Origin: Lytechinus pictus
Taxonomy: Eukaryota; Echinodermata; Echinoidea; Temnopleuroida; Toxopneustidae
NCBI RefSeq assembly: GCF_037042905.1
Contig: NC_087254.1
Location: 10,835,103-10,899,102 of the forward strand
Length of the DNA stretch: 64,000 nucleotides
Direction of reading: 5' to 3'
Below the pieces are notes generated by a model, which searched no databases, was not told the DNA's origin, and saw only the letters and a program-made list of their open reading frames with translations. Below, piece after piece: positions 23,319 through 34,000 of the stretch. A program made the translations under genes and the position numbers. Within the stretch, counting starts at the first letter, position 1; every line of letters begins with the position of its first letter.

Positions 23319-23987
23319 TCATCTCCAGAAAGAGTTGCTCATTAAAATCACCCAGAACATTAGCACAAAACTGTATGAATTAGGCGCAAATCTTGCTGCT
23401 TTGTTTCCTATTTGCACGTCCGACATGCTCTCGTTGAAATAAAAACACTTTCCATCTTCCAATTTACCAATTTCCATTCGCCTGCTCGTACAGAAGTCTT
23501 TTCCTTGCGTGTACAGGTCCCCTATAGGACTCCCTTTCAACATGGCGGTTTTGCAGTGTTCCAGTAGGTCGTCACAGAACTCTTCGCAGACGGTCAGGCG
23601 CTGCTGGAAGTAGAATCGATACTGACGAGGAGAACATATATAACACATGATATAGTTGATGTAGCGTTGACATTGTTTGGAAGCGCCAGGAAGGGACTTC
23701 ATCTTTCTAAATGTGACATCAATCTCGATCTGTCTACAGCAACTGTTTTCACGAAACCAAGTACAGTTCTTTAAGTCGGGTTGAACCTCCGGCGCGCGGT
23801 TGTTGAAAAATGTACAAAATTGGAGTTCAGGTGGGCCTGTAGGATTATACCCTACGACATCCTTGCTATCCGAAGCATATGATGAAGAAGAAAGAACGAA
23901 AGCAATGATGATTCCTATATATGCACTAAATGAAAAGACATTTTTCGCAAGCAGAAGAAAGCGACGATATGAGAGAGGCGCCGCCAT
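23319..23987 (-). CDS. Folate-receptor-like cysteine-rich secreted or GPI-anchored protein
   Basis: A 222-aa intronless frame. Start chosen at 23987 (AAAATGGCGG, strong context, MAAPLSYRR); an in-frame ATG seven codons upstream has weak context. Residues about 9-40 form a signal-peptide-like hydrophobic stretch (KNVFSFSAYIGIIIAFVLSS). The mature part has a Cys pattern typical of folate-receptor/riboflavin-binding domains, also seen at the HHIP N terminus: QFCTFF, NCTWFRENSCCRQ, YINYIMCYICSPRQ, LTVCEEFCDDLLEHC, DFCTSRR, GKCFYF. NCTW and NESM are possible N-glycosylation sites. The C terminus ends in a hydrophobic run (SYSFVLMFWVILM) that could be a GPI-attachment signal. Function is not proven: ligand could be folate, another pterin or flavin, or a protein. 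It lies about 3.7 kb beyond the likely SHMT 3' end, convergent with it. Confidence 0.8.
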   Translation of the reverse strand: MAAPLSYRRFLLLAKNVFSFSAYIGIIIAFVLSSSSYASDSKDVVGYNPTGPPELQFCTFFNNRAPEVQPDLKNCTWFRENSCCRQIEIDVTFRKMKSLPGASKQCQRYINYIMCYICSPRQYRFYFQQRLTVCEEFCDDLLEHCKTAMLKGSPIGDLYTQGKDFCTSRRMEIGKLEDGKCFYFNESMSDVQIGNKAARFAPNSYSFVLMFWVILMSNSFWR

Positions 23988-23992
23988 TTTGG
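23977..23992 (-). promoter_or_regulatory. YY1-type motif overlapping the start codon
   Basis: The + strand reads gcgccgccattttgg, which contains GCCGCCATTTTG, a full match to the YY1 consensus, with its CAT forming the ATG of the folate-receptor-like gene. YY1 sites at start codons are known in animal genes lacking TATA boxes. Activity here is inferred. Confidence 0.5.
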
Positions 23993-24008
23993 AATATTTG
24001 ATGTTCAT

Positions 24009-24479
24009 CTACCTTAGACGAGGATCTATTGGTAGTGTGCATCGGTAGAAATGTGCATCCAATATGCTTTCAATCAACGAATCGGTGCGTGTGCTACATC
24101 AGGATGCCTTGCGTGGATTGTCGAACGTCGCTACGTAGCGAGTGTGTTTAGTGAGTTTATGTGTGTTTGTGTGTATGATGACATATGCGAACGCACAGCA
24201 GGCAGGTTGATGCGATGGTGTCTCATTTGTTTTGCACACCAATGTAATGATACCAGCGTGTTGTGGCGCCAAAATGATACATGTCCAAAGAAAATTGAGG
24301 CGCCATATACAATTTGGCCGCACGTGGCGAATGATTGTGATTTCACACCCTGTGTTTGTTGATTGGGCTAAAAGGAACTTTGGTTATGCGTCAAGAGATA
24401 GTACAACGATAATCGTAAGAAAATAATTGGATGAATGTGTATTATGATAAAGAAACAACACAGAAATTCAGCGGTTCAA
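24009..24479 (-). other. Upstream region of the folate-receptor-like gene
   Basis: Holds no supportable gene. Moderate GC with several CpGs between 24010 and 24330. It would contain the promoter of the gene at 23319-23987, but no TATA box or other clear element is evident. Confidence 0.35.
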
Positions 24480-24965
24480 TCATAAATAGTTCCAAAAGAG
24501 ATAAATAATGGAAAGAGACTAGAAGGGAAGAAGAGAAGAGGTGAAAAGTAGAAGTAAAAGAAGTATAGATAAAGAAGGGAAAAAGTAAGAAGAAAAGTAA
24601 AGGAGGAGAAGTAGAATGAGGAGTGAAACTACGGAAGAAGAGGAGGAGGAAGAAGAAGGAAAAGAGAGGAAGAAAAGGAGAAGAAAGCAGATGAAAAGGA
24701 AGAAGAGGAAGAACAAGAATAGAAAACAAAATGAAAAATAAAAAAGAGGAAGGAGATGATAGTGAAAAGTTTATAAGAAAAGTTTTAAAGAAGAAAAGAT
24801 GATCGAAGAATAAAAGAAAAGAGGAAGAGCAGATGGAGAAGAGAAAGGACGAAGGAAGAAGAAGACGAAGAAAAAGGAAAGAAGAAGAAAGTAGATGATA
24901 AAGAAGGAGGATAATTACAATGAGACGAAAAAAATAAGACACATGAAGAAGAAAAGGGGAAATTT
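24480..24965. repeat. Polypurine tract (GA/GAA-rich), about 480 bp
   Basis: The + strand is nearly all A and G (repeats of gaagaa, aggagg, gaagaagagg), broken only by scattered T. It lies about 500 bp upstream of the folate-receptor-like gene. The long Leu/Ser/Phe frames seen on the - strand are by-products of this composition. Confidence 0.9.
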
Positions 24966-25501
24966 TTTTTAACCAAGCGCAGGTCATTTGTTTCCTTTAT
25001 CTTCTTTTTTAATTTTTTTTATTCCGAGAAACATCAATTAAAGCTTAAAATTGAACACTGTAGCAGCAGGTCAACTAGGGACAGGGGAGCACATCAAGAT
25101 GTCCCACTTTTTTGATATATTTTACTTCCTTGTCAAATATTTCGTGAAATAAATTATCTCCATTCGGTCGGGAGTTTTTTTTTTTGCTCGTCTGTTTTTT
25201 TTTCTGAACAGAAATATAAATGTACCCCTTCTTTTGGAAACCCCTGGATCTGTCCATGGAATACTGTTTATTGGCATTGTAACCAGGGACGGAGCTACAG
25301 GAAGCAACAATCCCCTATGATATTTCAAGTAGTAAAAAGAAAATTAAGAAAAAGAAAAGAAATAAAAGGATAAAATTAAAATACATAAATCGTACAGCTC
25401 TACTTTGCCCATTATTCAATTGAAAAAAAAATTATCCCTTTTGGTCGTCTTGCCTGCCCCAATCAATATCCCAAGTGCTGCGCCTAATTATGACAATAGT
25501 C

Positions 25502-25697
25502 CACTGGCGGATCCAGGGGGGCACAGCCGGCCCGTACCCCCCCCCCCCCCCCCCTTGAGAGACACAATTAAAATTTGTAATGTAAAAATGCCGTTAAAAC
25601 AGAAGTGTGCCCCCCTCCTTTTAAAAGTGAACCTTTTTTTTTCTCGGGGAAATATGCCCCCCCCCCCCTTTCAAAAAATCCTGGATTCGCCCCTGGA
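25502..25697. mobile_element. hAT-like MITE, family A copy 2 (reversed)
   Basis: CACTGGCGGATCCAGG at the left and CCTGGATTCGCCCCTG at the right. The reverse complement follows the interior of the copy at 940-1213, including 'gggcacacttctgttttaa' and the poly-G run. GACAATAG (25494-25501) and GACAATAC (after 25697) look like a target duplication, though two extra bases lie at the left edge. Confidence 0.6.
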
Positions 25698-25985
25698 CAA
25701 TACCTTCCATTAACATTTTCTATTCATTTTGTGTTTCAATTCATTCATCATTTTATTCATACATCAGCCGTGCAGAATATTATTAACTTTTATCACGATT
25801 ATCATAAATTGGAATATAGTGGAATGCAAAATCTGACGAACAAAACACTAGAAAACACACACTACCATCATCGTCGTCGTCATCATCATCACTTTCATTA
25901 TCGCCATCATCACCAAAACCATTGTTAGTAATGACTAGATCATTTTAACCTTTAATTCTGCCATCATTACCAGCATGTTCTTTAT

Positions 25986-26208
25986 CAGTGGTGCAATATG
26001 AGCCAAAAAAAGTTGAGCAAAATTTTCAACACCTTTAGTACACAATCAAATTTGTGATGGATTTCGACATAATTTTCAGTAATAATATCATATTTCACCC
26101 TTCCCTCTCTCTCTCTTTATCTTGATCGTGTTTTTTTTTTTTTTTTTTTGGGGGGGGGGGGCAAGCGCCCCAAGCCACCCCCTCCCCATCTATATCTGTA
26201 CGCCACTG
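25986..26208. mobile_element. Short hAT-like element
   Basis: Starts CAGTGGTGCAATATG and ends CTGTACGCCACTG, flanked by TTCTTTAT (25978-25985) and TTCTTTTT (26209-26216), 7 of 8. It contains a T-run followed by a G-run near the right end. About 220 bp, non-coding. Confidence 0.5.
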
Positions 26209-26689
26209 TTCTTTTTTATCATGTCCTTATCACAACTATCACCACCATTAACATAAGAATCAAACTGACACTACAATCAAAATTATAATCGTTATACCAA
26301 CATCGAACCATTATCATCATGATCACCATAACCACTACCACAAGCACCATCACTTTTTTGTCCTCACCTTCATGATAAATACCACTTTCACCATCATAAT
26401 CTCAACTTAGTGTATTCTTCATCATAATTATTATCACTTTCATCATCCTCTTCATATTATTTTTCATTGTCTCCCTCATCATCATTGTCCTAAATACCCA
26501 TAACCTCAGGCACAAATTATTTCAAAGTGTATACAAGCATGATCAGTTTGTCAAACAAGTGGAATGTCTCGAGCAGTCTCGCCTGCATGACACGATCCAA
26601 TATAGCAGCAGTGCCGACTTTGAAAACAATTAATAAGATGAATAATTATTCACAAAAAACACAATTCATACGATAGTATAATACTAAAT

Positions 26690-26908
26690 TTATTGACCCT
26701 CAATGGCCTTTGACCTCTATCCCTATCATGTGACCTGAAACTCATGAAAATGATCAGTTATATTTGACTGCCCCTATGTCCAAGTTTCGTGAAATAGGTC
26801 CATATACTTTTAAAGTTGTGATATTTCAAAAACTTGAACTTGGTTAATATTTCAATGTTGATACCCGCAATATGGTCAAAGTTCACTGACCTAAATGACC
26901 TATGACCA
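26690..26908. repeat. Dispersed repeat with direct-repeat TGACC half-sites (left part)
   Basis: Contains repeated phrases such as 'caatggcctttgacctc', 'catgtgacctgaaactcatg' and 'ggtccatatacttt'. The same phrases recur at 28713-29060 after an insertion, and as a fragment at 50597-50645. TGACCTTTGACC is a DR1-type nuclear-receptor site. Confidence 0.65.
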
Positions 26909-28701
26909 GGATTGGCAATTGTTTCCTTTTTTTATAAAAAAAAATATTTGATTTAAATAAGATTTTTTTTTATTTAAATCGGATTTTTTTTATATATTTT
27001 TATTTTTTAAATAAAAATTTCTATAACAAAATGGAAACACCAAAATTTTAACCCTTACACTGAAATTATTTTCAAAATCATATATTTCACAACTAAAATT
27101 ATTATTAACTTCTATTCTATTTCATAATTAAATCCATTCAAAATAGAATTTATGTAGAATATGTAAGTCATGATGAAGATGCTGTTTTCTGCATCCTCTC
27201 GTGTAGGGTATTTAGCTCCTACTGACTGGTTTGGTCCAAAATGGGGAACCGCCTTGGTACACTTCAAAGTTAGTGCTCCTATTCAAACATGAAATGATGA
27301 TCAGTTTCTTTGGAAGAATTCCATGACTCAGAGACTCACATCCTCCAAAGAGAAACATTCTCGATTTCCAAGCCAAGGGACGAAAATCAAGAAAACAACA
27401 TTTCGTTTTGTTTGTTTGAACCTCCTTTGTCATTTGAGTCATGTTCGGAGCTTTTTGACTGTTTAAAGCATTGATTTACAAAGCTGTGACTTATTGGGGG
27501 AAAAGTTGCAAATTTATTTGAATTATTTCTTTTAGGAAAATAGACCTGAAATTATTACTAGTATTTGGCAGTTCTTAGCAGTTTTGCTAAGAATAAGAAC
27601 ACAGGTTCTACAGCTTTAAATACATGTTAAAGAATAAAATGTAAAATGTTTAACTATGGGATAAAACCAGGGAAAATGCAGATTTTGTGTATTATTGCAC
27701 TCAATTCAACACATTCAATGAGAAATGTATAAAAATAAATACTAATTTTTGGCAAAGGGCACTATATGTATGGTTGTTGCCATGATTTAGTGAAGTTTGG
27801 CAGGAGCATTTTCTGTGCATTATTGAACCTTCCTCAGTGTACCCGGTGAATGAAGCACAATTGTACAGAAAATATGATCAGGCCTTGGTTCAAACCCTAT
27901 CGGCTAAATTCTCTGTTGGAATTCAGGCATATAATAGTATAATTTCAGGGTTTATTCTTTAAATTCCCCTTTTTTACATATTTTTTTCTGGTTCGGGAGT
28001 ACCATTGCTATGGGTGTACAGTTATATTTTTCTCAATTAAACAATAGTTTATTTCTAAAAAAGTATGTGTGATAGGTAATTAGTTTGATAACTTTTCAAT
28101 CAAAGAATAAAAACCACTGCAAAGCTTAATTTGTTCAATCTGGCATAGCTTATAATACTGATAGCTACTTAATATAGTGTTACATTTTTTTTGTTATCAG
28201 TTTGCAAATTGAAAATATTAATCTTTCATTTGACATGGCAAAAGTAGTTCATGTGAATGATCAAAATAGAAGAACTGCCAACAACCAGCTCTCTGAAAAC
28301 ATCATTTGAAAACACAGTGACATAAGAAATAAAATTCATTTTTCTATTAACAAAGAAGAATTTCATAGAGAAAATTGTGTAAGTTCACTGATAAAAAGTA
28401 GGGGGCTAAGTGTTAACTGCTTATAGGCTACATTGCAAGATCAACCTGATTTTATTGACATGATTTTAATTGCTTTGAGTAGATAGGAAGGATTTATTTA
28501 TGTTTTTATAATATAAAGTTGATAAAATCTTTCTATTTTAAGTAAAAAGAAATTAAAACTGCCACAACTAAAAAAAAAATTGTCAATCATTTGTATACGT
28601 GTCAATGGAAGTGATATAAATCAATGATTAAAAAAATTCAGTGATTTGAATCGCTATTTAAATCATGATTTAAATCAACGTGATTTAAATCAGCCAACAC
28701 T
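26909..28701. mobile_element. 1.8-kb element inserted in the DR1 repeat, 11-bp target duplication
   Basis: An exact ACCTATGACCA flanks it (26898-26908 and 28702-28712), and the host repeat continues on both sides. Ends read GGATTGGCAATT and, reversed, AGTGTTGGCTGATT, sharing TTGGC. Both ends carry T-rich runs with the palindrome GATTTAAATC several times. Interior open frames are short (27212-27442 the longest) and unrecognised. The long duplication would fit a Mutator-like element, but the class is not established. Confidence 0.6.
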
Positions 28702-28712
28702 ACCTATGACCA

Positions 28713-29060
28713 TATTTATGAGAGCTGAAACTCATTCAAGACAATCAGTGATACTTGATTACCTTTATGTCCAAGTTTGATGAACTTAATTTCAAAAATT
28801 ACCCCGAACATGGTCATAGTTCATTGATCCTCAATGACCTTTGACCTCTTAATCATGTGACCTAAAACTCATGTAAGACAATCAGTGATACTAACTTGAT
28901 TACTCTTACGTCCTAGTTTCATGAGTTAGATCCATATACTTTCAGAGTTATGATGACATTTCAAGAACTTAACCTTGGTTAAGATTTCAGTGTTTATAGC
29001 CCCAACATAGTCAAAGTTCAAAGACCCTATGACCTTTGACATGAAACCTAAGCAAGATGA
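28713..29060. repeat. Dispersed repeat with direct-repeat TGACC half-sites (right part)
   Basis: Continuation of 26690-26908 with internal duplication: 'gttcattgatcctcaatgac' and 'gacctttgacctct' near 28820-28850, and 'ctatgacctttgacatg' near 29030. Perfect TGACCTTTGACC is present near 28832. Confidence 0.65.
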
Positions 29061-29410
29061 TCAGTACACAAATTGTGCATGCACATGAGTTCATTATGTG
29101 ATCTATCCTCAGTCGAGTTTAGGTTCTGTTCAACTATTGCATGAAGCTGTAAGGCTTTGTGTAATAGTTTGAACAGTCTCAATGAGAGTATAACAGACGA
29201 TTTATACGACTACTAGATCTTGTTATTTGACAAAATAAGTAAAAGAACATAAGTAGATTGAATTGAAATAATGTAAGTGGGCCAATACAGGAACTCTGTT
29301 TTTTTCTGATCGGCCTACCTGGGTCCAACGGATTATTCTTCGTATATGTCAGCAGCTGTTTGCTTTTGTTTGTGATGACGAGCATTGATTCATACCTGGA
29401 TCAAGGTTAA

Positions 29411-30005
29411 AGGGGAATCCAGCCTTGGCCATAAAATGTTGTGTTGGGAAGGAGAAAAATAAATTATACAGAATTGTGAAAGTTTGAAAGAAATCGGACA
29501 AGCAATAAGAAAGTTATAGCTGCTTTAAAATTGAGATCACTAATAGTATGTAGATTTCAAATTGGCAACTGGGTAAGTAAATTATGACAAGGGGCAAGGA
29601 CAACTTTTCCATAGGCCATGTACTTTATTATCGGGGATTTGTGGTTTTCTCCTAAGTACCCATTCCCCTGGGGCAGTAATCTAAATATAACCCAGGTAGT
29701 ATATTGTTTTATGTCCTCATGAAAGAAAAATATAATTTGAAATCAAACTTTTGGGAAAAATGACATTTTAGCCATAATATGTATTGGAGTACATAGAAGA
29801 GTAGTCCTTGCCTTACATCACTATGACATCCCATATGCGGCCAATTTGAAGTCTCCATGGGTATAGTGATTACCAATATTTACAACTTTTAAAAATTCAT
29901 AACTTTCTCGTTGTTTGTCCAATATTATTCAAACTTTCACCTATCAACTTGTCTGATTTTTCTCTTTCTTATAAAAACAAGTTTTTATTTTGGTTGGATT
30001 CCCCT
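29411..30005. mobile_element. TTAA-flanked MITE (Kolobok/piggyBac-like), element K1
   Basis: TTAA at 29407-29410 and 30006-30009 flanks inverted ends AGGGGAATCCAGCC and GGTTGGATTCCCCT. Inner parts are also inverted: 'tttgaaagaaatcggacaag' against a similar 'gtccaatattattcaaac' block. About 595 bp, non-coding. AGG ends with TTAA duplications fit Kolobok. Confidence 0.75.
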
Positions 30006-30762
30006 TTAAGTGCAGGCAGCCAGCATAGTAGGGTGCGTTTACTTCATGCACACAAACACATTAAAAAAATGAAATAGACACACTTACACACACTGAGGGA
30101 GAGAGAGCACAAGCGTACCATGCAATTGAAAATGACAATATACATGCAGCATAAATTGGATCAAATATTCAATAGCTCTCAACCAATCAAATGACAAGAA
30201 TCTTTGTATCAGTTGTATTACATAATACAAATACAATTGGAGGATACACAGATAATCAAAATGTTCTCTCTTAACTGATCACACTCACACCAACACATGA
30301 TTTCTTTACCCTTGGGAAGAACCAAGATAAAAATAAACTCAAAACTCAATTTGCGTAATTATAATACATTCCTTTGTATTTTAATAACAAAATTGTTTTC
30401 TCAGAAAATAGTCAACTTAAGGTAATTACTGTACACAAGCTGGATAATTTACAACAGCTAAACAGTTTTGGACAGTAGATGGATATGTGACATACTACTT
30501 CCCCTAATTAACCCTTACTATTATTCGTTTTGAAAATTTGTTATAATTGTGCATTGTTAAACTGTTGTAAGAAACTATTGATATTCATCTATTAAGTGGT
30601 GGTATAAAATAGTGGGAAAGATTCTCTGCTACTTTCTAAAAGTTTGCACAGGCATATAGCAGCATGGATGAACTTTACAGATGGTATACACTTGTAATTC
30701 TCAATATTTGTTATTCTAAAGTTTTGTTTTGCCAAAACATGGACATGGCATATGCCAATATG

Positions 30763-30768
30763 TTTATT
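30763..30768 (-). terminator. NOL11: Candidate NOL11 poly(A) signal
   Basis: AATAAA on the - strand (+ strand tttatt), about 180 bp beyond the NOL11 stop codon. It is the first full consensus signal downstream. Confidence 0.5.
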
Positions 30769-30945
30769 AGCCTGAAATGAAAAGCCGAAAATGAAAAAGG
30801 GTTGGCTAATCAGCACATTTTGTGGCAGCATTCCAAGTGGGGCGACGACACAATAGATCAACCAGAAAACAAAGTATGGTAGGCGAACTTGGTGTAGACC
30901 AATTGGCAATTTATCAGTGAAGTGTAGCTGGAGACCAGTCTAACA

Positions 30946-31074
30946 CTACATCTTAAGGACCTCTATGCTATACGACTTTGTTGCATTCGATGGAGTGGTT
31001 TTGATGTGGGTTCTCGCACCTTGCGTATGATGTAGGAGATTGCGGACTATGTTGAGCTCAGCCGAGAACTGGAC
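30946..31074 (-). CDS. NOL11: NOL11 exon 16 (terminal)
   Basis: 42 codons and TAG: VQFSAELNIVRNLLHH to SYSIEVLKM. The ending YSIEVL is the NOL11 C-terminal signature. Acceptor ttttcacag. Confidence 0.94.
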   Translation of the reverse strand, partial: VQFSAELNIVRNLLHHTQGARTHIKTTPSNATKSYSIEVLKM

Positions 31075-34000
31075 CTGTGAAAAGACAACACCAAATACAA
31101 ATCAACAGTTTGGACGAAGTAGATCATTGTTGACAACAATCTATTTACAGAGAGATGCTTGTTGAACATTGACTTTTTCATGTATTAATGATACAACAAG
31201 ACAGAAACTTGGGTATAAATATACTAGGAAAAGAATTAATCTTAATCTTTTGATTAACATTTTTGGCCCATCACATTTTTATAATGCATTTTGTATTCTC
31301 TCTGTTTGTCATTTGTTTATCCTCTGTACAGTAGGCCTATATATATCTTATTTATCATGATTTGATATGCTTATGTTGTAAATTGTTTTTATATTTTTAT
31401 GGAAATAAAAAAATAATCTTTTTAGGCAACATATCTTAACAGACAGGTTTATTAGTGTATGCTTCTAATTCTAGACTAGTATGAGCCTGTTTCATCCACA
31501 ATGAATTTCGCAGCTGGCCCAGTGACGTAGCAGGGCCATCACAACGGCATGAGCTTGAGCGATCATTGTGTACTGCACACTTTGCCAATAGCATGGTAGT
31601 GAAGACATGATCTCCTTGCATTGCCTTTAGCGCTAGCTTACATTGCCTTTAGCGCTAGCTTACATTGCCTTTAGCGCTAGCTTACATTGCCTTTAGCGCT
31701 AGCTTACATTGCCAATATATTCAGAATATGGGTCGAGAAGTTTCATAAAAGTAAATATTTCTGAAATGGAACAAAAAAGAAATGAAATGGTACAAAAATA
31801 AGAAATGAAATGGTACATAAGAGGCAGTATTCTTCTTACACCATGTTACAACAAAATTTAGTCTCTGAAAAATAAATCATCCCATCTCCCAATTTTTTTA
31901 ATAAACAATGGATTGAAACACTATCAAGGATAATCAAGAGTGGAGAAGGCAGACTACCATATTTACCTGGTCTTTGACTGCATCTTTAAGATTAGTGAGG
32001 AGAGGCCTGACCTCTGGTAAGAGAACCAGCTGAGCAAAGTGGGCATCTAGGAGTGTACCGATCCAATCTACAACCTTTACAAAGGGTGAAAAATACGAGA
32101 TCTGGTAAAATCCTAAAAATTACAAGAAAATATTTGATAGATAGGTATAAATATAGGACGGCCACAATCTATCATGCCCCCTCCTCTTAACAATCGATAG
32201 TGTGATTCGTACAACAATTATATGAAAGAAAACATGATGTAATCTACAGGTTTTCATAGCTAAATTGTACTTAATTTTCATACAAACGTATTCATAATGG
32301 ATACAGCGAACAAGGAAAATTTCAGGGTGGCTCCATCCCTTTTCATCCACTCCAGACAATGGACAAAATGGGTGAACAATGAAGTCACAGTTGACGGATG
32401 CTCGATGGATATAGAGCGTAAGAAACATGTATGCAAAGAGTACATAACGTTTTCCAACGGATGACAAGATTCTTTTCCGTTTTACATCCTCTCTGCATCG
32501 GTAAGTGCAGTGGTGCTAAGCCCTTATAATGAGAACACTTGGTTAATTCTGTAAGACAATGCAAGCAATACATAGCTTCTTTCAAACTTATATTTCCCAC
32601 ACCAAACAGTGCATTATATTTCAGTGTGTTGGTTTGCAAATTATTTTGACTAGATGCATATTGTTATCTCACTTAAGAAATTGGAAGTTAGAAAACAACC
32701 TCATTTCCATATCACTTACATTATCCATGGAGACTGCTGATGATGAGGTGGAGTCATCCCCTCCTGGGAAGGAGGTTGTCAACAAGAAGTGAAGGTACCT
32801 TAGTAATGACTGTAAAACCAAGACAAAGAGGAAACAAAGACATCACTAGAAAAATATCAAGACAAAAAACCAAAAATAACAAAAACAAAAATCATGGCAT
32901 TAATAAATGGGTCATTCTCAAGAAAATGTCTCATTGACAAGCAAAAGGTCATCAAAACTCTTTGGGTAAGCTAGTTATTATTTTTTGGCATCACCTGTGC
33001 CTGGGAGGCATAAAGCGAACTTAATCACTGTGACCCGCAGGTCTCTCCTCCCGATGAAAAGTGATAGTTTCCTCTTGTCATTGCATTGCAGAGTAATAGT
33101 GAAATCCTCTTTCAATTCAATTTTTTTTTGTATACTTACAGTTACTTCTTTGAATTGTAAATGCCTGACGGCATCAAGAAGAAAGCTATCTGTGAAGGGC
33201 TTGGATAGGACTTCATCTCTGAACACAACTAGGCTAAGGAAAAGCAAATACAATGTCATGCAGTAAAATCATTCGTTGGTATAGCCAACTAAACATACAT
33301 ACCAGTTGAGGTAAAAAAAATGAGTTTGAACAAAAATCCAATAAAATAACTGATTCAAGATATATTCATTTAGCCAAACATATTCAAAGTACATATATGC
33401 ATAATATCATTAGATAATCGGGAGGTCAGACTAAATGAAACATGGTAAGGACCAAAAGAAAAGCATAAGCACTTGTTGGGTATGAAACAAATATACACAA
33501 TGAAGATTGTATAAAACATGCAGATACACTACTGACATTCACACACATACTCAGAATAGCAAACTGTCACATAGTGAAAAGTGTATTGAGCGTTAAATAA
33601 GGAGTAGATTGATGTGAAGAATTCTTGAATAAAAATTTCCATGACATTTCCAACAGAGGGTCATGGGTGCGAATCCCAGCCATGGTGTAAATTCCCTCAG
33701 CAAGAAATTTACCCACATTGTGCTGCACTCAACCCAGGTGAGGTGAATGGGTACTCGGCAGGATTAATTCCTTGAATGCATGAGCGATGAAAGGCAGCTC
33801 GAGCTATAAAAAAGCCAGGGTAATAATATTAACGCCCTATATTAATGCCTATTATTATTATTATTATTATGTTGGTGATCTTGAGTGGTGGCCCTTCAGC
33901 TTTATAGATTTTATGTTTTTTCCAATTATTTACAATTATTTAGTAATTCTAATTGAAATACTATGAATCTTACATAAAATGAACACAAAAAATAACCTTA

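Noticed and set aside
24051..24426. Overlapping frames on both strands upstream of the folate-receptor-like gene
   Set aside because: Cys-rich by chance from TGT repeats; no conserved pattern and they overlap the likely promoter.
24442..24987. 181-codon Leu/Ser/Phe frame on the - strand
   Set aside because: It is the reverse of a polypurine tract; composition explains the lack of stops.
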